DNA of 64,000 bases. Source: Aspidapion aeneum. Lineage: Eukaryota; Arthropoda; Insecta; Coleoptera; Brentidae. Position 1 is the stretch's first letter. Each line of letters begins with the position of its first letter. A model generated the notes under the pieces. The model made no database searches and was not told where the DNA came from. It worked only from the letters and a program-made list of their open reading frames with translations. Positions 11,119 to 21,815 of this stretch are shown in pieces. The translations under genes and the position numbers were made by a program. The stretch lies in contig OY755039.1 in NCBI GenBank assembly GCA_963576565.1, forward strand, positions 86,819,207 to 86,883,206, given 5' to 3'.

Positions 11119-11482
11119 TTTTATTCTACGAGTGAGAGTCTAGGTTTTACCTATTTTTTCATTCTTTTTGATTTACCTTGTATCTTGTAGTCAGATTGTT
11201 CTACTTTGTGTCAGGCAAGCCACGCTGAGGATGGAAATGCCTTTTTCCGAAACACCGGTGTCCGTGATTGACTATACCCCTATAAAGTTGCCTTTTATAC
11301 TTTGTTAAGTCATTGTTTTCGGTTTCAAACCGATACCGTGGAGACGGTGATAGCATGGTCTGGTTGAACTGTGACAAAATGTCTTTCTTCCTTATAGACC
11401 GGTGGACGTTTTCGTCCCGCCATGGACTTAGTTTCCTTGGTTCGCTGTCGTTTCACTCGTAGAATAAAAAATAGGTTTTACC
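10775..11482. repeat. Large near-perfect palindrome (arms about 340 bp)
   Basis: The left arm 10775-11118 and right arm 11144-11482 are near-identical reverse complements, separated by only about 25 bp. Both are the LINE 5' monomer, so two LINE 5' ends face each other head to head. The only differences seen are scattered single bases, such as GATAGCG versus GACAGCG in the outer part and CCACGG versus TCACGG in the middle. No LINE body follows the right arm. Confidence 0.85.
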
Positions 11483-12800
11483 CATTGAGTTGTATAACGC
11501 CCTAAAAGGGCGTTAGAGACGGAAAGACAAGGCATTTTTTATTGACCCTATCCAATTTGGTTCCTATGGTCGGGTATTTCTTTTACAATAAAAACAGAGA
11601 TAGACATTATTGAACATGTGAAACGGACAAAGATAGGGTGATTTTGCATGCTAATAATACCCTAGATAATATAAGGGTACTTTTATCTCTTTCACACTGA
11701 CGGCATAAGTGCGACAGAAAAGCAGCTGGCTACCTTTAATCCACCTGCCGTATTTTGAGTGATTCTACCTGTTAGTCCGTGTATACAGGGAAAACTGATA
11801 GACAATGTTGTCTAAGTACGGAAATGATTTTTTTTGAATTTTGTGCGGGAATATTACAAAAAGAAATCTTAAAACGTTTAAAAACAAGTTTAGAAGTAAC
11901 TATTTGAGTTTAAACATGGTCCAAAATTGTTTTTTGTGCAAAAGAAGAAAAAAAATCCATAAAAAAAACAACATTTCATGGGTAAGTCGTCTTGACAGAT
12001 AGTTTTTCCTAAAACACGAGAAAGTTCAGTAGCGTCACGATAGATAGTTTTTTCTGCGACCCCGCGATTTTACCCTCACACATTTTGATTCAGAAAGTGT
12101 CACTTCCCCGCACTTTTTTTTGCATTGCATGAAAATTAACAAAAAGTATTTGATTTTCTTAAAAATGATTTCTTTTTAAATTCTTACATACCGATTTTTA
12201 TCCAGTTGTTTTTGTTTTTTCGAACCAAACTTTTGACATGTCACGGTCGAGTTTCATACATCTTGATGAATTGTTACACACACTGATCTATGTTTTTATA
12301 AATTTCGATAAATTTAATGTTTTTTGCGGACTTTACAGTAATTTTAAGTTAAATTTTGGTCTTTCATCGCGAAAGTATATATTTATTATTATATGACCAC
12401 CGCGACCGGTCTACAGGCCGGTATCATATGTTTATGTCCTTCTAATGTCATTTGACTATCATGCTGTCTTACTTAATAAGGTCACTTAGTTTAATTAATA
12501 ATTTTGTCCTACATAATATAAAAGAAGAATAGAAACCAACAAAAAATTTGTGACACTTCGATTACCCATTTTCCTTGATTGCGATGGATTAGGGTGACCA
12601 GATTACGGTTTATTAGGGTGCCCAGAGTGCGCAAAAAAAGATTTTGAAAAATTTCCCTAAAAAAATTGAAGACCAAACACTCACTCGCCACTCAATGTTT
12701 ATGGTCGCATACACTAATCCTAACTCGATTTCCGACGATTATGGACAATGGTTACCCCCTGGACATAAACCTAACAACTTTTACTATATTTATTAACAAT
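11483..12800. other. Unassigned DNA
   Basis: No gene is recognised. A short hairpin AACGCCCTAAAAGGGCGTT lies at 11496-11514. The phrase ACCGGTCTACAGGCCGGT near 12397 is a partial palindrome. The rest is AT-rich without visible repeats. Confidence 0.35.
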
Positions 12801-13320
12801 AGGTAGGTTAGGTTTGGTTAGGTTGGGTTAGGTTGGGTTAGGTTGGGCTGGGTTGGGTTAGGTTGGGTTAGGTTGGGTTAGGTTGGGTTAGGTTGGGTTA
12901 GGTTGGGTTAGGTTGGGTTAGGTTGGGTTAGGTTGGGTTAGGTTGGGTTAGGTTGGGTTAGGTTGGGTTAGGTTGGGTTAGGTTGGGTTAGGTTGGGTTA
13001 GGTTGGGTTAGGTTGGGTTAGGTTGGGTTAGGTTCTGTTAGGTTGGGTTAGGTTGGGTTAGGTTGGGTTAGGTTGGGTTAGGTTGGGTTAGGTTGGGTTA
13101 GGTTGGGTTAGGTTGGGTTAGGTTGGGTTAGGTTGGGTTAGGTTGGGTTAGGTTGGGTTAGGTTGGGTTAGGTTGGGTTAGGTTCTGTTAGGTTGGGTTA
13201 GGTTGGGTTAGGTTGGGTTAGGTTGGGTTAGGTTGGGTTAGGTTGGGTTAGGTTGGGTTAGGTTGGGTTAGGTTGGGTTAGGTTGGGTTAGGTTGGGTTA
13301 GGTTGGGTTAGGTTGGTTCA
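12801..13320 (+). repeat. Telomere-like decamer array (TTAGGTTGGG)n
   Basis: About 50 head-to-tail copies of the 10-mer GGTTGGGTTA occupy 12821-13312, with almost no divergence. The unit can be read as the arthropod telomere pentamer TTAGG followed by TTGGG. Variant units GGTTCTGTTA occur at 13031 and 13181, exactly 150 bp (15 units) apart, which points to duplication of a multi-unit block. The left edge (GGTTAGGTTTGGTTAGG) and right edge (GGTTCAGTTTGAG) are degenerate. The array sits inside TE-rich DNA, so it is either interstitial or close to a chromosome end. Confidence 0.9.
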
Positions 13321-13983
13321 GTTTGAGTATGTTCGGTTAGGTTCCGCTAGGATTGTTTAGGTTAGGTTTAGCTATATTCGGTTAGGTTCGGTTCAGTTTA
13401 AGCAAATCGAACCGAACCAAACCGAACCGTTAGATTCGGTTTGATTCGGTTCATTTCGATACGGATGGGTTCAGTTTGCTTTTGTTCAGTTAGACCTTCG
13501 ATAAATTTTAAAAAAGTAAATAATTATTAATTTTTAGTGTTTTAAGGAATAAAAATTGATATAATGTTCAATTAAACTAATTTTTATTTGTAAAAATGTA
13601 GGAATCATAATTTTCTTGATTTTGTTTTGAATTTCATGCTTTTTTAAAAATTGTGCATTTTCATAAAAGGACCAAAAAAACTGACCCGATTTGGATCAGT
13701 GACCTTAGTTATTTCAAGTTTTTGTTGACAGCTGATAGACGTCAGGGACTGTTTTGTTTCAGTTTGAAATGAGAAAATGCTTCTTTTGTAGCAATTTGTA
13801 TGGGTTTTAATGGGGTTTTAAGAATGTTTCAATTTCAATTTTTTTAACAAAATCAACGATAGTCCGCAATTTTTTTTTTAGAAATCACTATAAAATGGTC
13901 TAAAATTATCATTTTTCAAAAAACTTCGTAGTTTTAAGAAAGGTGGTAAAACGTACCAGACCCCTGAAATGTGTTGCAGTCTA
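13321..13983. other. Degenerate GGTTCGGTT-rich edge, then AT-rich DNA
   Basis: About 150 bp of degraded GGTTAGG/GGTTCGGTT phrases follow the decamer array, including AACCGAACCAAACCGAACCG near 13408. The remainder to 13983 is AT-rich with no recognised gene. Confidence 0.4.
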
Positions 13984-14414
13984 GGACAACTGGGCGCCGC
14001 CAACTCGGCGCCACCAACTGGGCGGCAGGCCAACTGGGCGCCGGGCCAACTTGACGCCGAGCCAACTGGGCGCCGGACTAAAATATTTTTTCTTGATAAA
14101 ATGTGCAGATGAAAAACAACCTTAAAAAAATTAAAGTGGCGGATCCAAAATGGCGGACTTTCTTATTTATGCATCGATATGTATCGAATATGGAACTTGG
14201 CGGTGTTTCAAGTCGCAGAACACTACACCTACCAAATTTCAACACTCGACTTAATAGATGTTGAAAGTTTTGTATAAATAACATATTTATTTTGTTTTTA
14301 TCTGCACATTTTATCGAAAAAAAAAATAGTCCGGCGCTGAGTTGGCCCGGCGCCTATTAGGCCCGGCGTGGCGCCCTGTTGGCGGCGCCGAGTTGGCCCG
14401 GCGCCCGGTTGTCC
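13984..14414. mobile_element. Non-autonomous inverted-repeat element with GC-rich tandem ends
   Basis: It begins GGACAACTGGGCGCCG and ends with the inverted CGGCGCCCGGTTGTCC. Each terminal arm (about 13984-14110 and 14295-14414) is built from tandem GCCAACTGGGCGCCG-like 14-16-mers. An AT-rich segment containing GATAAAATGTGCAGAT, also inverted, follows inside. The centre holds AAGTGGCGGATCC and AAAATGGCGGAC. No transposase and no clear target duplication were found. The general design (GGACAA ends, subterminal CGCC repeats) matches the 19520-20439 element, so the two may be related. Confidence 0.8.
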
Positions 14415-14950
14415 CATTTCGAATTGAAATTTTTAGTTCCGAAATTTCATCTGACTCGAGCATAACTTGTAGTCCACCCAAGAAAAGAAGAGTTGAAGAA
14501 GACCCTTGTTCAAAGAAAGAAAATATTTTACCTGGAAGGTACAACATTTGTAAAGTTCTAAGATGAAAACAATAATTTTAATACATCCACTGCACTTAGC
14601 ATGCTTAGAAATCCTTTTTACTCTTTTTTTTTACTGAAGAGAATTTTGTAAACACACACAAGTAAGTATTCATGAATTATTTATTATTCAAACAGAAAAT
14701 TGTTGATAAAAAAATTCTAGTGGAATTCAAAATTTTTATTTTGCGCCGCCACTGCCCTTTTTTATCCAAGACAAGCAAATAGAATATTTTTGCGATGTTG
14801 CATGTTTCCGGACTCACCAAACCGAAATTCTATTTTCATCCCTATTTTGCTCATTAAATTCTTACTTGTATTTGGTCAATTGCGATAAAAGCTTGATATA
14901 ATGGCAATTTTGGCCCATGCCGGGTCTACCCGTAGGGTATAGAAGTCAAT
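14415..14950. other. Unassigned DNA
   Basis: No gene is recognised. The 5' 150 bp are open in two frames, but without recognisable motifs and with part of the frame inside the neighbouring inverted repeat. Confidence 0.3.
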
Positions 14951-14997
14951 GGTTTTACCTATTTTTTAATTCTTTTTGATTTACCGGTTATTGTTTG
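14951..14997 (+). repeat. LINE monomer remnant plus right copy of 14-bp direct repeat
   Basis: GGTTTTACCTATTTTTTAAT continuing to GATTTACC (14951-14984) is the start of the LINE 5' monomer seen at 11144. It is immediately followed by ACCGGTTATTGTTT, the same 14-mer that precedes the block at 6357. This makes it the right boundary of the composite insertion. Confidence 0.6.
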
Positions 14998-15486
14998 TTG
15001 TTGCTTTTTGCGATTTTTTAAAGAATTTTAATTGGTTTTAGTGCGCGTTTTAAAAGATGAATAATAATCTTCTTGCCCTTATTAAATTTGAGTTTTTTTC
15101 GTGTATTAAAGTCTACATTAAAAAACTTAGAGGAAGCCAAGGGTTCATGAAACGGAACAAATTTTGGCAAGACAATATAGAGCAGGCCATCTCTTTGTAC
15201 AATTTTCCCTCATAATTGAGGCACACACGATAAATTTAATTCATTGCAAAAATTCACGCAAAAATAAACAAAACAAATGATTGTAGGGATAGAAAACCCA
15301 ATAACCTTCCTCGAAAATGTGGTAATTACCGGTAATAAACGATGACGTACAAAGCGTTCATTCGCGACGTCACTCTTAAAAGAGTGGTATTTACCAAGGC
15401 CGCTTGAATGCCTATAGTAAATACTACTAATTACTAGTTATTCACTTGAAAACGGCTTATTACTGCTGGTCTTATTTTGTATTTGC
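14998..15486. other. Unassigned DNA with inverted match to 6225-6270
   Basis: The end of this stretch (TAATTACTAGTTATTCACTTG, AAAACGGC) is the reverse complement of DNA left of the composite block. The pair forms the ends of an older inverted-repeat element or locus that received the insertion. No gene is recognised. Confidence 0.4.
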
Positions 15487-17421
15487 AGTAAGCAGTGGCG
15501 TACGCAGACGGGGGCTTGGGGGCTGATAAACCTGATGAACCGAACCCCCCAGAGCCACTGAATATTTACCCCTAAAACATGAAGTTTCCCCAAAAATCAA
15601 ATATAAAATGTATCGATCTGCGCCAAGCCCCCTCCCCCCCCCCACAGGATTCATCTCTGCATGTCGTTCTGCGCTCAAATAGTTCAGGCAAGATTCGGGA
15701 AAATCCACTTTATAGAAGCATTTTATATTACTTTTTGGCAAATGGGCAATTCCCCCTATTTTGACCCCGCTGAATCCGAATATCCCTGTTGCCAACTCGA
15801 AATATTGACAGGGGCTGAGATATTCAAGATGGCGGCCAAAATGGCGGCGGAATTTTAAATTGCCGCTGGAAAGCCCAAATTGTCACAGGTGTACATTCAA
15901 AATATATATTTGTATAAAAAAAAATAATAACATTTTTTTTTAATGGCTGCAAAAACCTCCAAAAACCCCCCCAGACCCTCCAAAATCTGAAAGTTTGAGG
16001 ATTTTTCAAATTTTCTTAAAAACTAAGCTTCTAAGAGAAAAATGTATAATAAACTTTTTTGTAGACAATAAAATTCCCTTTTCAACATGGTATAACTTAA
16101 TAAAGTTAGATTAATAACAAGCTCTCCAGCGGCGTCCGTTAATTGAAGTAATTTAAAAAAGTTGAAAAAATGCCTATGTTTTTTCCAAGATTTATTTAAT
16201 TTTTTTAAAAACTAATGTCTACAGAAAACCATGTATTACATTTTGGTATACTCAATAAAATTTCCATCAAAATGACGTATAACATGATTAAATCGGTTTT
16301 ATAAATAAAATTTCAGGGGCATCCGTAAATTAAATTAATTTTGAAAAAACAGAAAATAAACCATTTTTGTTACAAGTTTTATCTAATTTTCTCAAAAACT
16401 AAGCTTAACATAAAAAAACTTGTTCAACACTTTTTTATAGACAGAGAAATTACCTTTTTAAAAATGTGCATTTAGTTCCATATGCTTAAAAAAATAACCA
16501 AAAACACTTGTGTCAAAATTACTACTGTTACTTTCTGCACAAAAATATTGCATAGGAGGGGCCATGGCCCGTATGCCCCCTCCCCTTATAACCACCGGTA
16601 TTTTTTTGCTTTAAAGAACTTATTTAGATAAATCAAAATATCTAACCTAATCAAAAAACAGTTTATTTTAATTTGGAAACATTTTATTTTAGTAGGTATA
16701 AATTACGAACCTTTTTGAAGTATTTATGACAACATTAACCACACTTTGTAATATATCATTTAAAAAGAAATTGTCTTATCCTCAATAAAGAATAAAGGCA
16801 CATTTTTTTCTGAAAATCTTAGTTAGAAAAGATATTTAAATATGCAAGACAAACTGATTATTTCAGTTATATTTGAAAATAAGTTTATATTAGTACGCCC
16901 CTGAAGCCTTAAATATGCCATCAACCCGACATTTTAATAAAGTTTTTAAAAGAAAATGTTATGTTTTACAATAAAGTATACTACATATTTTTTCCTAAAA
17001 AGTGTAGTTTTAGAGAAAATTTTGAAAAACCTATAATAAACATGTTTTTTCTAAATAATCCCAATTTACGTACGCCACTGAAGAGCTACTTGCTTTTCCT
17101 AACCTTACTGTCCAATACATCGTTGGAAAGGGAATTTTATTCTCTACAAAAAACTGTTCTTTACAATTTTTGATAAAAAGGTTAGTTTTCGAGAAAATTG
17201 CATAAAACTGAAAAAAAAACAGGTTTTTAGGGGTTTGGGGGGGATTTTCTCCGTCCCTGTCGATTTTTCGAGTTGGCAACAGAGATATTCGGATTCAACG
17301 GGCTCAAGTTAGAAGGAAATGGTCTGTTGCCAAAAAGTAATATGATTTGCTTCTAGACCGAAAACGGAAAGCCTTTTAAAATAATATGCTCTGACTAAAA
17401 CCCCCAGGATTTATTTCCGCA
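15487..17421. mobile_element. hAT-like non-autonomous element (about 1.9 kb)
   Basis: The ends are CAGTGGCGTACGCAG and, inverted, CCGCATACGCCACTG. CAGTGGCG-type ends are common in hAT elements. GCAGTAAG on the left and GCAATAAG on the right flank it: 8 bp with one mismatch, sharing the terminal G with the element. The terminal arms are long; CCGAATATCCCTGTTGCCAA near 15778 pairs with the stretch near 17265-17295. The interior has roughly 200-bp degenerate repeats, each with a GCGTCCGTTAATT- or GCATCCGTAAATT-like phrase (16130, 16320), and AAGATGGCGGCC at 15827. There is no transposase. Confidence 0.7.
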
Positions 17422-18066
17422 TACGCCACTGCAATAAGTCTCTGTTGATCATAAAGATGTCACGAAATTTACGTTTATAGTGACTGACCAAAAATACCCT
17501 ACTAAAACAACTGCTCGTGCTGAAAAGTCCGGTTTTCGACAATATTTGGCTGTTTCGCACGAAAAATCGTCCTTATCAGATTTGAGGACGTAAAAGGGTG
17601 TATCAATTTCACTCTTTATAGCGCTCGATTGGAGAAACTTCTCAAATTGATGCACATAAAATTTTATTTGCTTTAAAACCGTTACCCCATTCTCCGCTAT
17701 AGCTCTGCCAAACGAAATTCCTTTTCGCCGAAAACTTAAAATTTAGTTTTGCCTGCAGCAGCTATCTAACATAGGATTTTAAGCAAACACAAGGAAGAGT
17801 TGCTTCGACAATTTGGTAAATACTATACCGCAGCCATATACCTACAGGATGTTCCAAATTAAGAATCCACCATTGCTAACATCCTTGTAATGTTCGCTGG
17901 CCGAGTCTCACTACTCCCACTCCAGTGTATGAGTTCTTGAATGGGTGAGAAGTCGGGTAAAAGCCAAACTGCGCATGCGATCTTACTTGATTGCTACATC
18001 TCTATTGGTCCTGACATGGGGAGATGGTCATTCTCACTCTCATCCGTTTCCAGAATTCATACATAG
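17422..18066. other. Unassigned DNA
   Basis: No gene is recognised. CTACAGGATGTTCCAAATTA near 17842 resembles the ACAGGGTGT.CCA ends common in insect inverted-repeat elements, but no partner was found. Confidence 0.3.
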
Positions 18067-18162
18067 GACGTTTATTCTTGACGGCCCGTGACGTGATGTG
18101 AGGTGAGCGCTCACCTCTGTTACGCTCACCTCACCTCACGGGCAGTCAAGAATAAAGGTCCA
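18067..18162. repeat. Short hairpin element (96 bp)
   Basis: GGACGTTTATTCTTGACGGC on the left pairs with the inverted GTCAAGAATAAAGGTCC on the right. Between them lies a perfect 18-bp palindrome GAGGTGAGCGCTCACCTC (18100-18117) and a second inverted GCTCACCTCACCTCACGGGC. It is probably a MITE-type hairpin. Confidence 0.65.
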
Positions 18163-18824
18163 GCACATGAGTCGTCATAGATTTGGGCATTAATAATGTA
18201 GCGCTCCAGCATCCATGCCGTTGTCAGCACGTGCGTATTGCAATGTTTTAAGCTGTTTACAGAAAAATGGATTTAAAATGGAAAACTTGCTGTCGAATAA
18301 TATAAATCACCAATTCTTTTTACAATTTGTGTGCGACTATAAGCCTTTTTATGACAAAATTGACAAAAGATGTAAACAATGGTCTTTCGCATGTCTGGTA
18401 CGTAAGACAGGTGACTACCCGGTCTGAAAAGCTTGCGGCTTGCAAACACGTCGGACCGTGTTTGCCCACTTGTTGTCACACACATAAAGTGGATACATTC
18501 TTTGTATCGCTTTCTCGTTGTAGGCGGTTTATACTGTGCCTGCGGGCCTGGCTGATATATGCACGGGCGACTACGCGTTGTTTTATGACATCCTGCCCGT
18601 ACGTATCTCATACAACGAAGCGCAGCAACATAGTGGGCTGTCAACTAAAATTCTGACCAATAAGATTACAGCATTTCATAGTTACAACGACAACGCTTTG
18701 CGAAGTCCGTATCAGCTTTAAGTGGTTAGATCCATTAGCTTATGCCTAAAATGCGCACTGGCACTAAACTCCGCCAGTGAACCCATTTAGAAGTGTTCAT
18801 TTATTAGGCAGTTTTTGGAATGCT
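18163..18824. other. Moderately CpG-rich unassigned DNA
   Basis: GC content and CpG frequency are higher here than in the surroundings between about 18200 and 18720. Overlapping open frames of 70-123 codons exist on both strands, none with a recognisable domain. I do not call a gene. It may be an unrecognised element or an exon-poor host sequence. Confidence 0.3.
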
Positions 18825-19110
18825 TAAAATTTTGATAACTTTGACGTGTGTGTTTGTGTGTATGTCTGTCTGGCCGACGATTGCTCTTAAACCGCTGAAT
18901 CGATTTTCTTAGAATTTAAAGGTAAAATAGTGTACAAAATATGCTTTTGAACAGAGCATCGTATCGATAGCGCTTTTATGTTTATTATAATTTATGTTAT
19001 TACTAAAAACTTAGTAGGAGCTTCCGCTGCTGAGATATTTAGAAAAACTCTTTTCAAGGCTGTTAAAGCGCGGAGTTCACTTGAGGTGTGCTAATGGGCT
19101 AGGAAGGTAT
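18825..19110 (+). repeat. Dispersed repeat D, copy 2
   Basis: It shares the phrase order of 3915-4210: TGTGTGTATGTCTGTCTGGC, a TAAACCGCTGAATCGATTTT-like stretch, GGTAAAATAGTG, ATCGATAGCG, and finally GTGTGCTAATGGGCTAGGAA. It is non-coding. Confidence 0.6.
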
Positions 19111-19519
19111 CAGGTCCATCATGGATCCACTTATAGCGTTTAGAGTATTGATCTTTTTTAATAATGTCCAATCAGGATCAATGACCCAGTTCGAGAAGTT
19201 AAAGCAAAATTTTTTATTTTTTTCGAGTTAAATTACTTTACGTAATGTGTATTTAATGTAATATAGGCCTATTTCTTATCCGCAGTTACAGTTGCGGTAA
19301 GTATAGACTTAATTATAGGTTAGATTTGAGTATGTGTATATATGGTACTTGTTTGCGTAAAATGAGGGCGCCTTAGACTAAGTATTTTCAAAAAAGATAA
19401 ACCAATTACTATGCACACACTGCAGAATAGGCGGGTGGATTCATGTAGCCATAGTCTACCTAATACATTCTAACCAGTTGGTTCATCCTATTGGCTCTGA
19501 CTGATGTGTTTCTACAGAG

Positions 19520-20439
19520 GGATAGGACGTAACCGATTCGCCGCGGTCGATTTGCCGCGGGGACAATTCGCTGCGAGATTTTTGTTTTAGGATATTATCA
19601 TTGGCAATTGTTTAAACATTTTTAATTAGTTTGACTTCATTTTAATATATTTGTTTATTACTTTGGTTACAACTTTTTTTAAACTTTTCCAACTAGGTAG
19701 TTGGTGGTTAGTATACAATTCAACATTTTTTTTATTAAAAAAATAAATAAAATGGCATCTTGGTTCCTAAATGGGAAAATCCGCCATTTTGAATCCACCA
19801 TTTTTAGGTTCATTAAATTTGACTCAAAAATTGTATTGTGTTACCTTAAGCGCGGAGATGTTTAAAGTTTGAGCCAAATCGGTTTATGAAAGTGCGCCAT
19901 TGTGGAACCGCCATTTTGATTTTGTAAAAGTTTAAGTTTGAAATTATAATCAGCGACCTGAAACACCCGAAAATTCCGAATTTGGTGCATATTGGTTCAC
20001 AAATGAAAAAGTCCGCCATTTTGGACCCGCCATTTTAATTTTTAAAAATTTAAGTTTAAAATAATAATCAGCGACCTGAAAGATCTCAAACTTCCGAGTT
20101 TGATACAAATCAATTCATAAATAGGAAAATCCGCCATTTTGGAACCTTTAGTTTGCTTTTTTCAAAGTTTAAGTTAGATATCATAATTTTATCTATTTTT
20201 TTAATAAAAAAATGTTAAATTGTATACTAACCACCAAATACCTAGTTGGAAAAGTTTGAAAAAAGTTATAACCAAACAAATATATTATATGAAGTCAAGC
20301 TAAATAAAAATGTTTAAACAATTGCCAATGGTAATATCACAAAATAAAAAATCTCGCGGGGAATTGTCTCCGCGGCGAATCGGCCGGCGGCAAATTGTCC
20401 CCGCGGCGAATCGGGCGCGGTGAATTGTCTCCTGCCCTT
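19520..20439. mobile_element. Inverted-repeat DNA element (920 bp) with 8-bp target duplication
   Basis: The duplications CTACAGAG lie at 19512-19519 and 20440-20447. The terminal inverted repeats are about 220 bp. An outer part of CCGATTCGCCGCGG and GGACAATTCGCCGC-like subrepeats is followed by an inner AT-rich part, for example CAATTGTTTAAACATTTTTA on the left and its complement on the right. The centre has about three degenerate 125-bp repeats, each with a TCCGCCATTTTGGA-like phrase (near 19775, 19895, 20010, 20130). The 8-bp duplication fits the hAT or P superfamilies. There is no transposase. Confidence 0.85.
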
Positions 20440-20518
20440 CTACAGAGTTAGGCATGGAGGGGCGGATCTAGGAATTTCATTCGGAGAGGGAAATTTTTCG
20501 CGTTTTGCATAGTGACCA

Positions 20519-20645
20519 GGGGAATGGGACAATTCGCCGCCGCTGCTAATTTGCCTTCGGCCCAACTCGCTGTCCACCCTATTTGCCGCCGGGCTAACTC
20601 GCCTCCGCCGTGACAACTCGCTACCGGTCGCCGTAGTTTCAGTTT
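20519..20645. mobile_element. Solo terminal arm related to the 19520 element
   Basis: GGGACAATTCGCCGCCGCTG begins a run of tandem GCCGCCGGGCTAACTCGCC-like units. The style matches the terminal arms at 13984 and 19520. No inverted partner follows, so it looks like a truncated copy or solo arm. Confidence 0.55.
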
Positions 20646-21660
20646 GCAATTTTGAGATGTGACAAGTTGTCAAAGTTTCGGTAACAATGCAATTTTAGAT
20701 AGATATGTATTTAATTTGATGTATACGATTTTGATTTCTTTAGGGTTATGTCAAAAATTCTATTACGTATCCTTGACACCGTATTGTCTCAAATTTAAGA
20801 AAAATCTGTTTATAAATAAAAACTATACATCAGAAACACACACAGACAGACATCACGACGATATTGCTAGGATAGGTCAAAATACATCCAAATGACACAT
20901 TTTTGGCGTTATCTCAAAAAAAAAAAAATTGTCAAGACTAATACCTTCTTTAGCCATTGCCGCGCGGGCTAGGAAGGTTAAAATCAATTTCTGGAATTAT
21001 ATAAATACCTATTAATTTTGGGTTGGACTAAAACCTAAAGCTAAAGCTTAAATAAAGTCCCAACAGCCAGGTTTGATATGACTAGAACCTAAAATTTTCA
21101 ACTTGTAGGTGTGAACCTTCAGAACGTAGCCTCACAGGGTGCCAACTTAAACATTTTTAGAAAGGGAAGCCACTGCTGTAACACTGTTTATACTGTGGTA
21201 TAGATGCCGGAAACAATTCCTTTAAACCTCCACGATAAAATAAATGTAATTGAACATGCTGAAGTTTCCAAAGTTTTCGGAGTTTAGTTTTCAGCGTAGC
21301 GAGATGTAAAGGTAAGTTTCCTTATTTCGTACTTTACCGCTCCTTCAAGATTTGCTTTAGAATGCAAACTTGCTTATATCCCGCACATTAATTTCTAATT
21401 CGAAATCATATGGTTTGAATTTTGTAAAAGAAGGAAACATGTGTATCGTGTATCAGTAATGTTACAATTAGGTAAGAGAAATGGTGCCCCTTCCTATTAA
21501 ATTGTATGCTCGAGAGAACAGGGTGTTTGACAGTAGTAAAAAATAAATATATATTTATTTTTAGATATTTCTTTAGGTCTTGGGAATGCTAAAAACAAAC
21601 TTTTTTGTTTAATTTTTTCTCAAATTTATAGTTCTTTTAAATAATAAATTCATTGAATTA
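20646..21660. other. Mostly unassigned DNA; possible repeat D relative at 20840-20985
   Basis: The stretch near 20840-20985 has ACACACAGACAGACATCACG and ends CGGGCTAGGAAGGTTAAAA. This echoes the end of repeat D but with little else alike. The rest to 21660 is AT-rich without recognised genes. Confidence 0.3.
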
Positions 21661-21671
21661 AAACAATTAGC

Positions 21672-21719
21672 CACGTGATTCAAAACAGGCGGTCTACCAA
21701 TCAGCTGCGACTGACGTCA
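21672..21719 (+). promoter_or_regulatory. Promoter-like cluster: E-box, CCAAT, CRE
   Basis: CACGTG at 21672-21677, CCAAT at 21697-21701, CAGCTG at 21702-21707 and a full palindromic CRE TGACGTCA at 21712-21719 lie within 48 bp. They sit about 100 bp upstream of a possible first coding exon. The sites are read directly; their function is inferred. Confidence 0.45.
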
Positions 21720-21815
21720 CAAAACAGTAAACGCCTCGAACGAACCTATTTTCTGTGTTATTTTCTTATGGATGGTAATGTTTGCTTTGGTTTAAGGTAA
21801 AAAAAAACATTTTCA

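Noticed and set aside
15472..15795. 107-codon minus-strand open frame at the hAT-like element's left end
   Set aside because: It crosses the element's terminus and inverted repeat and has no protein motif.
18273..18644. 123-codon open frame on the minus strand
   Set aside because: No domain or motif is recognisable, and overlapping frames on the other strand are of equal length. GC content alone can explain it.
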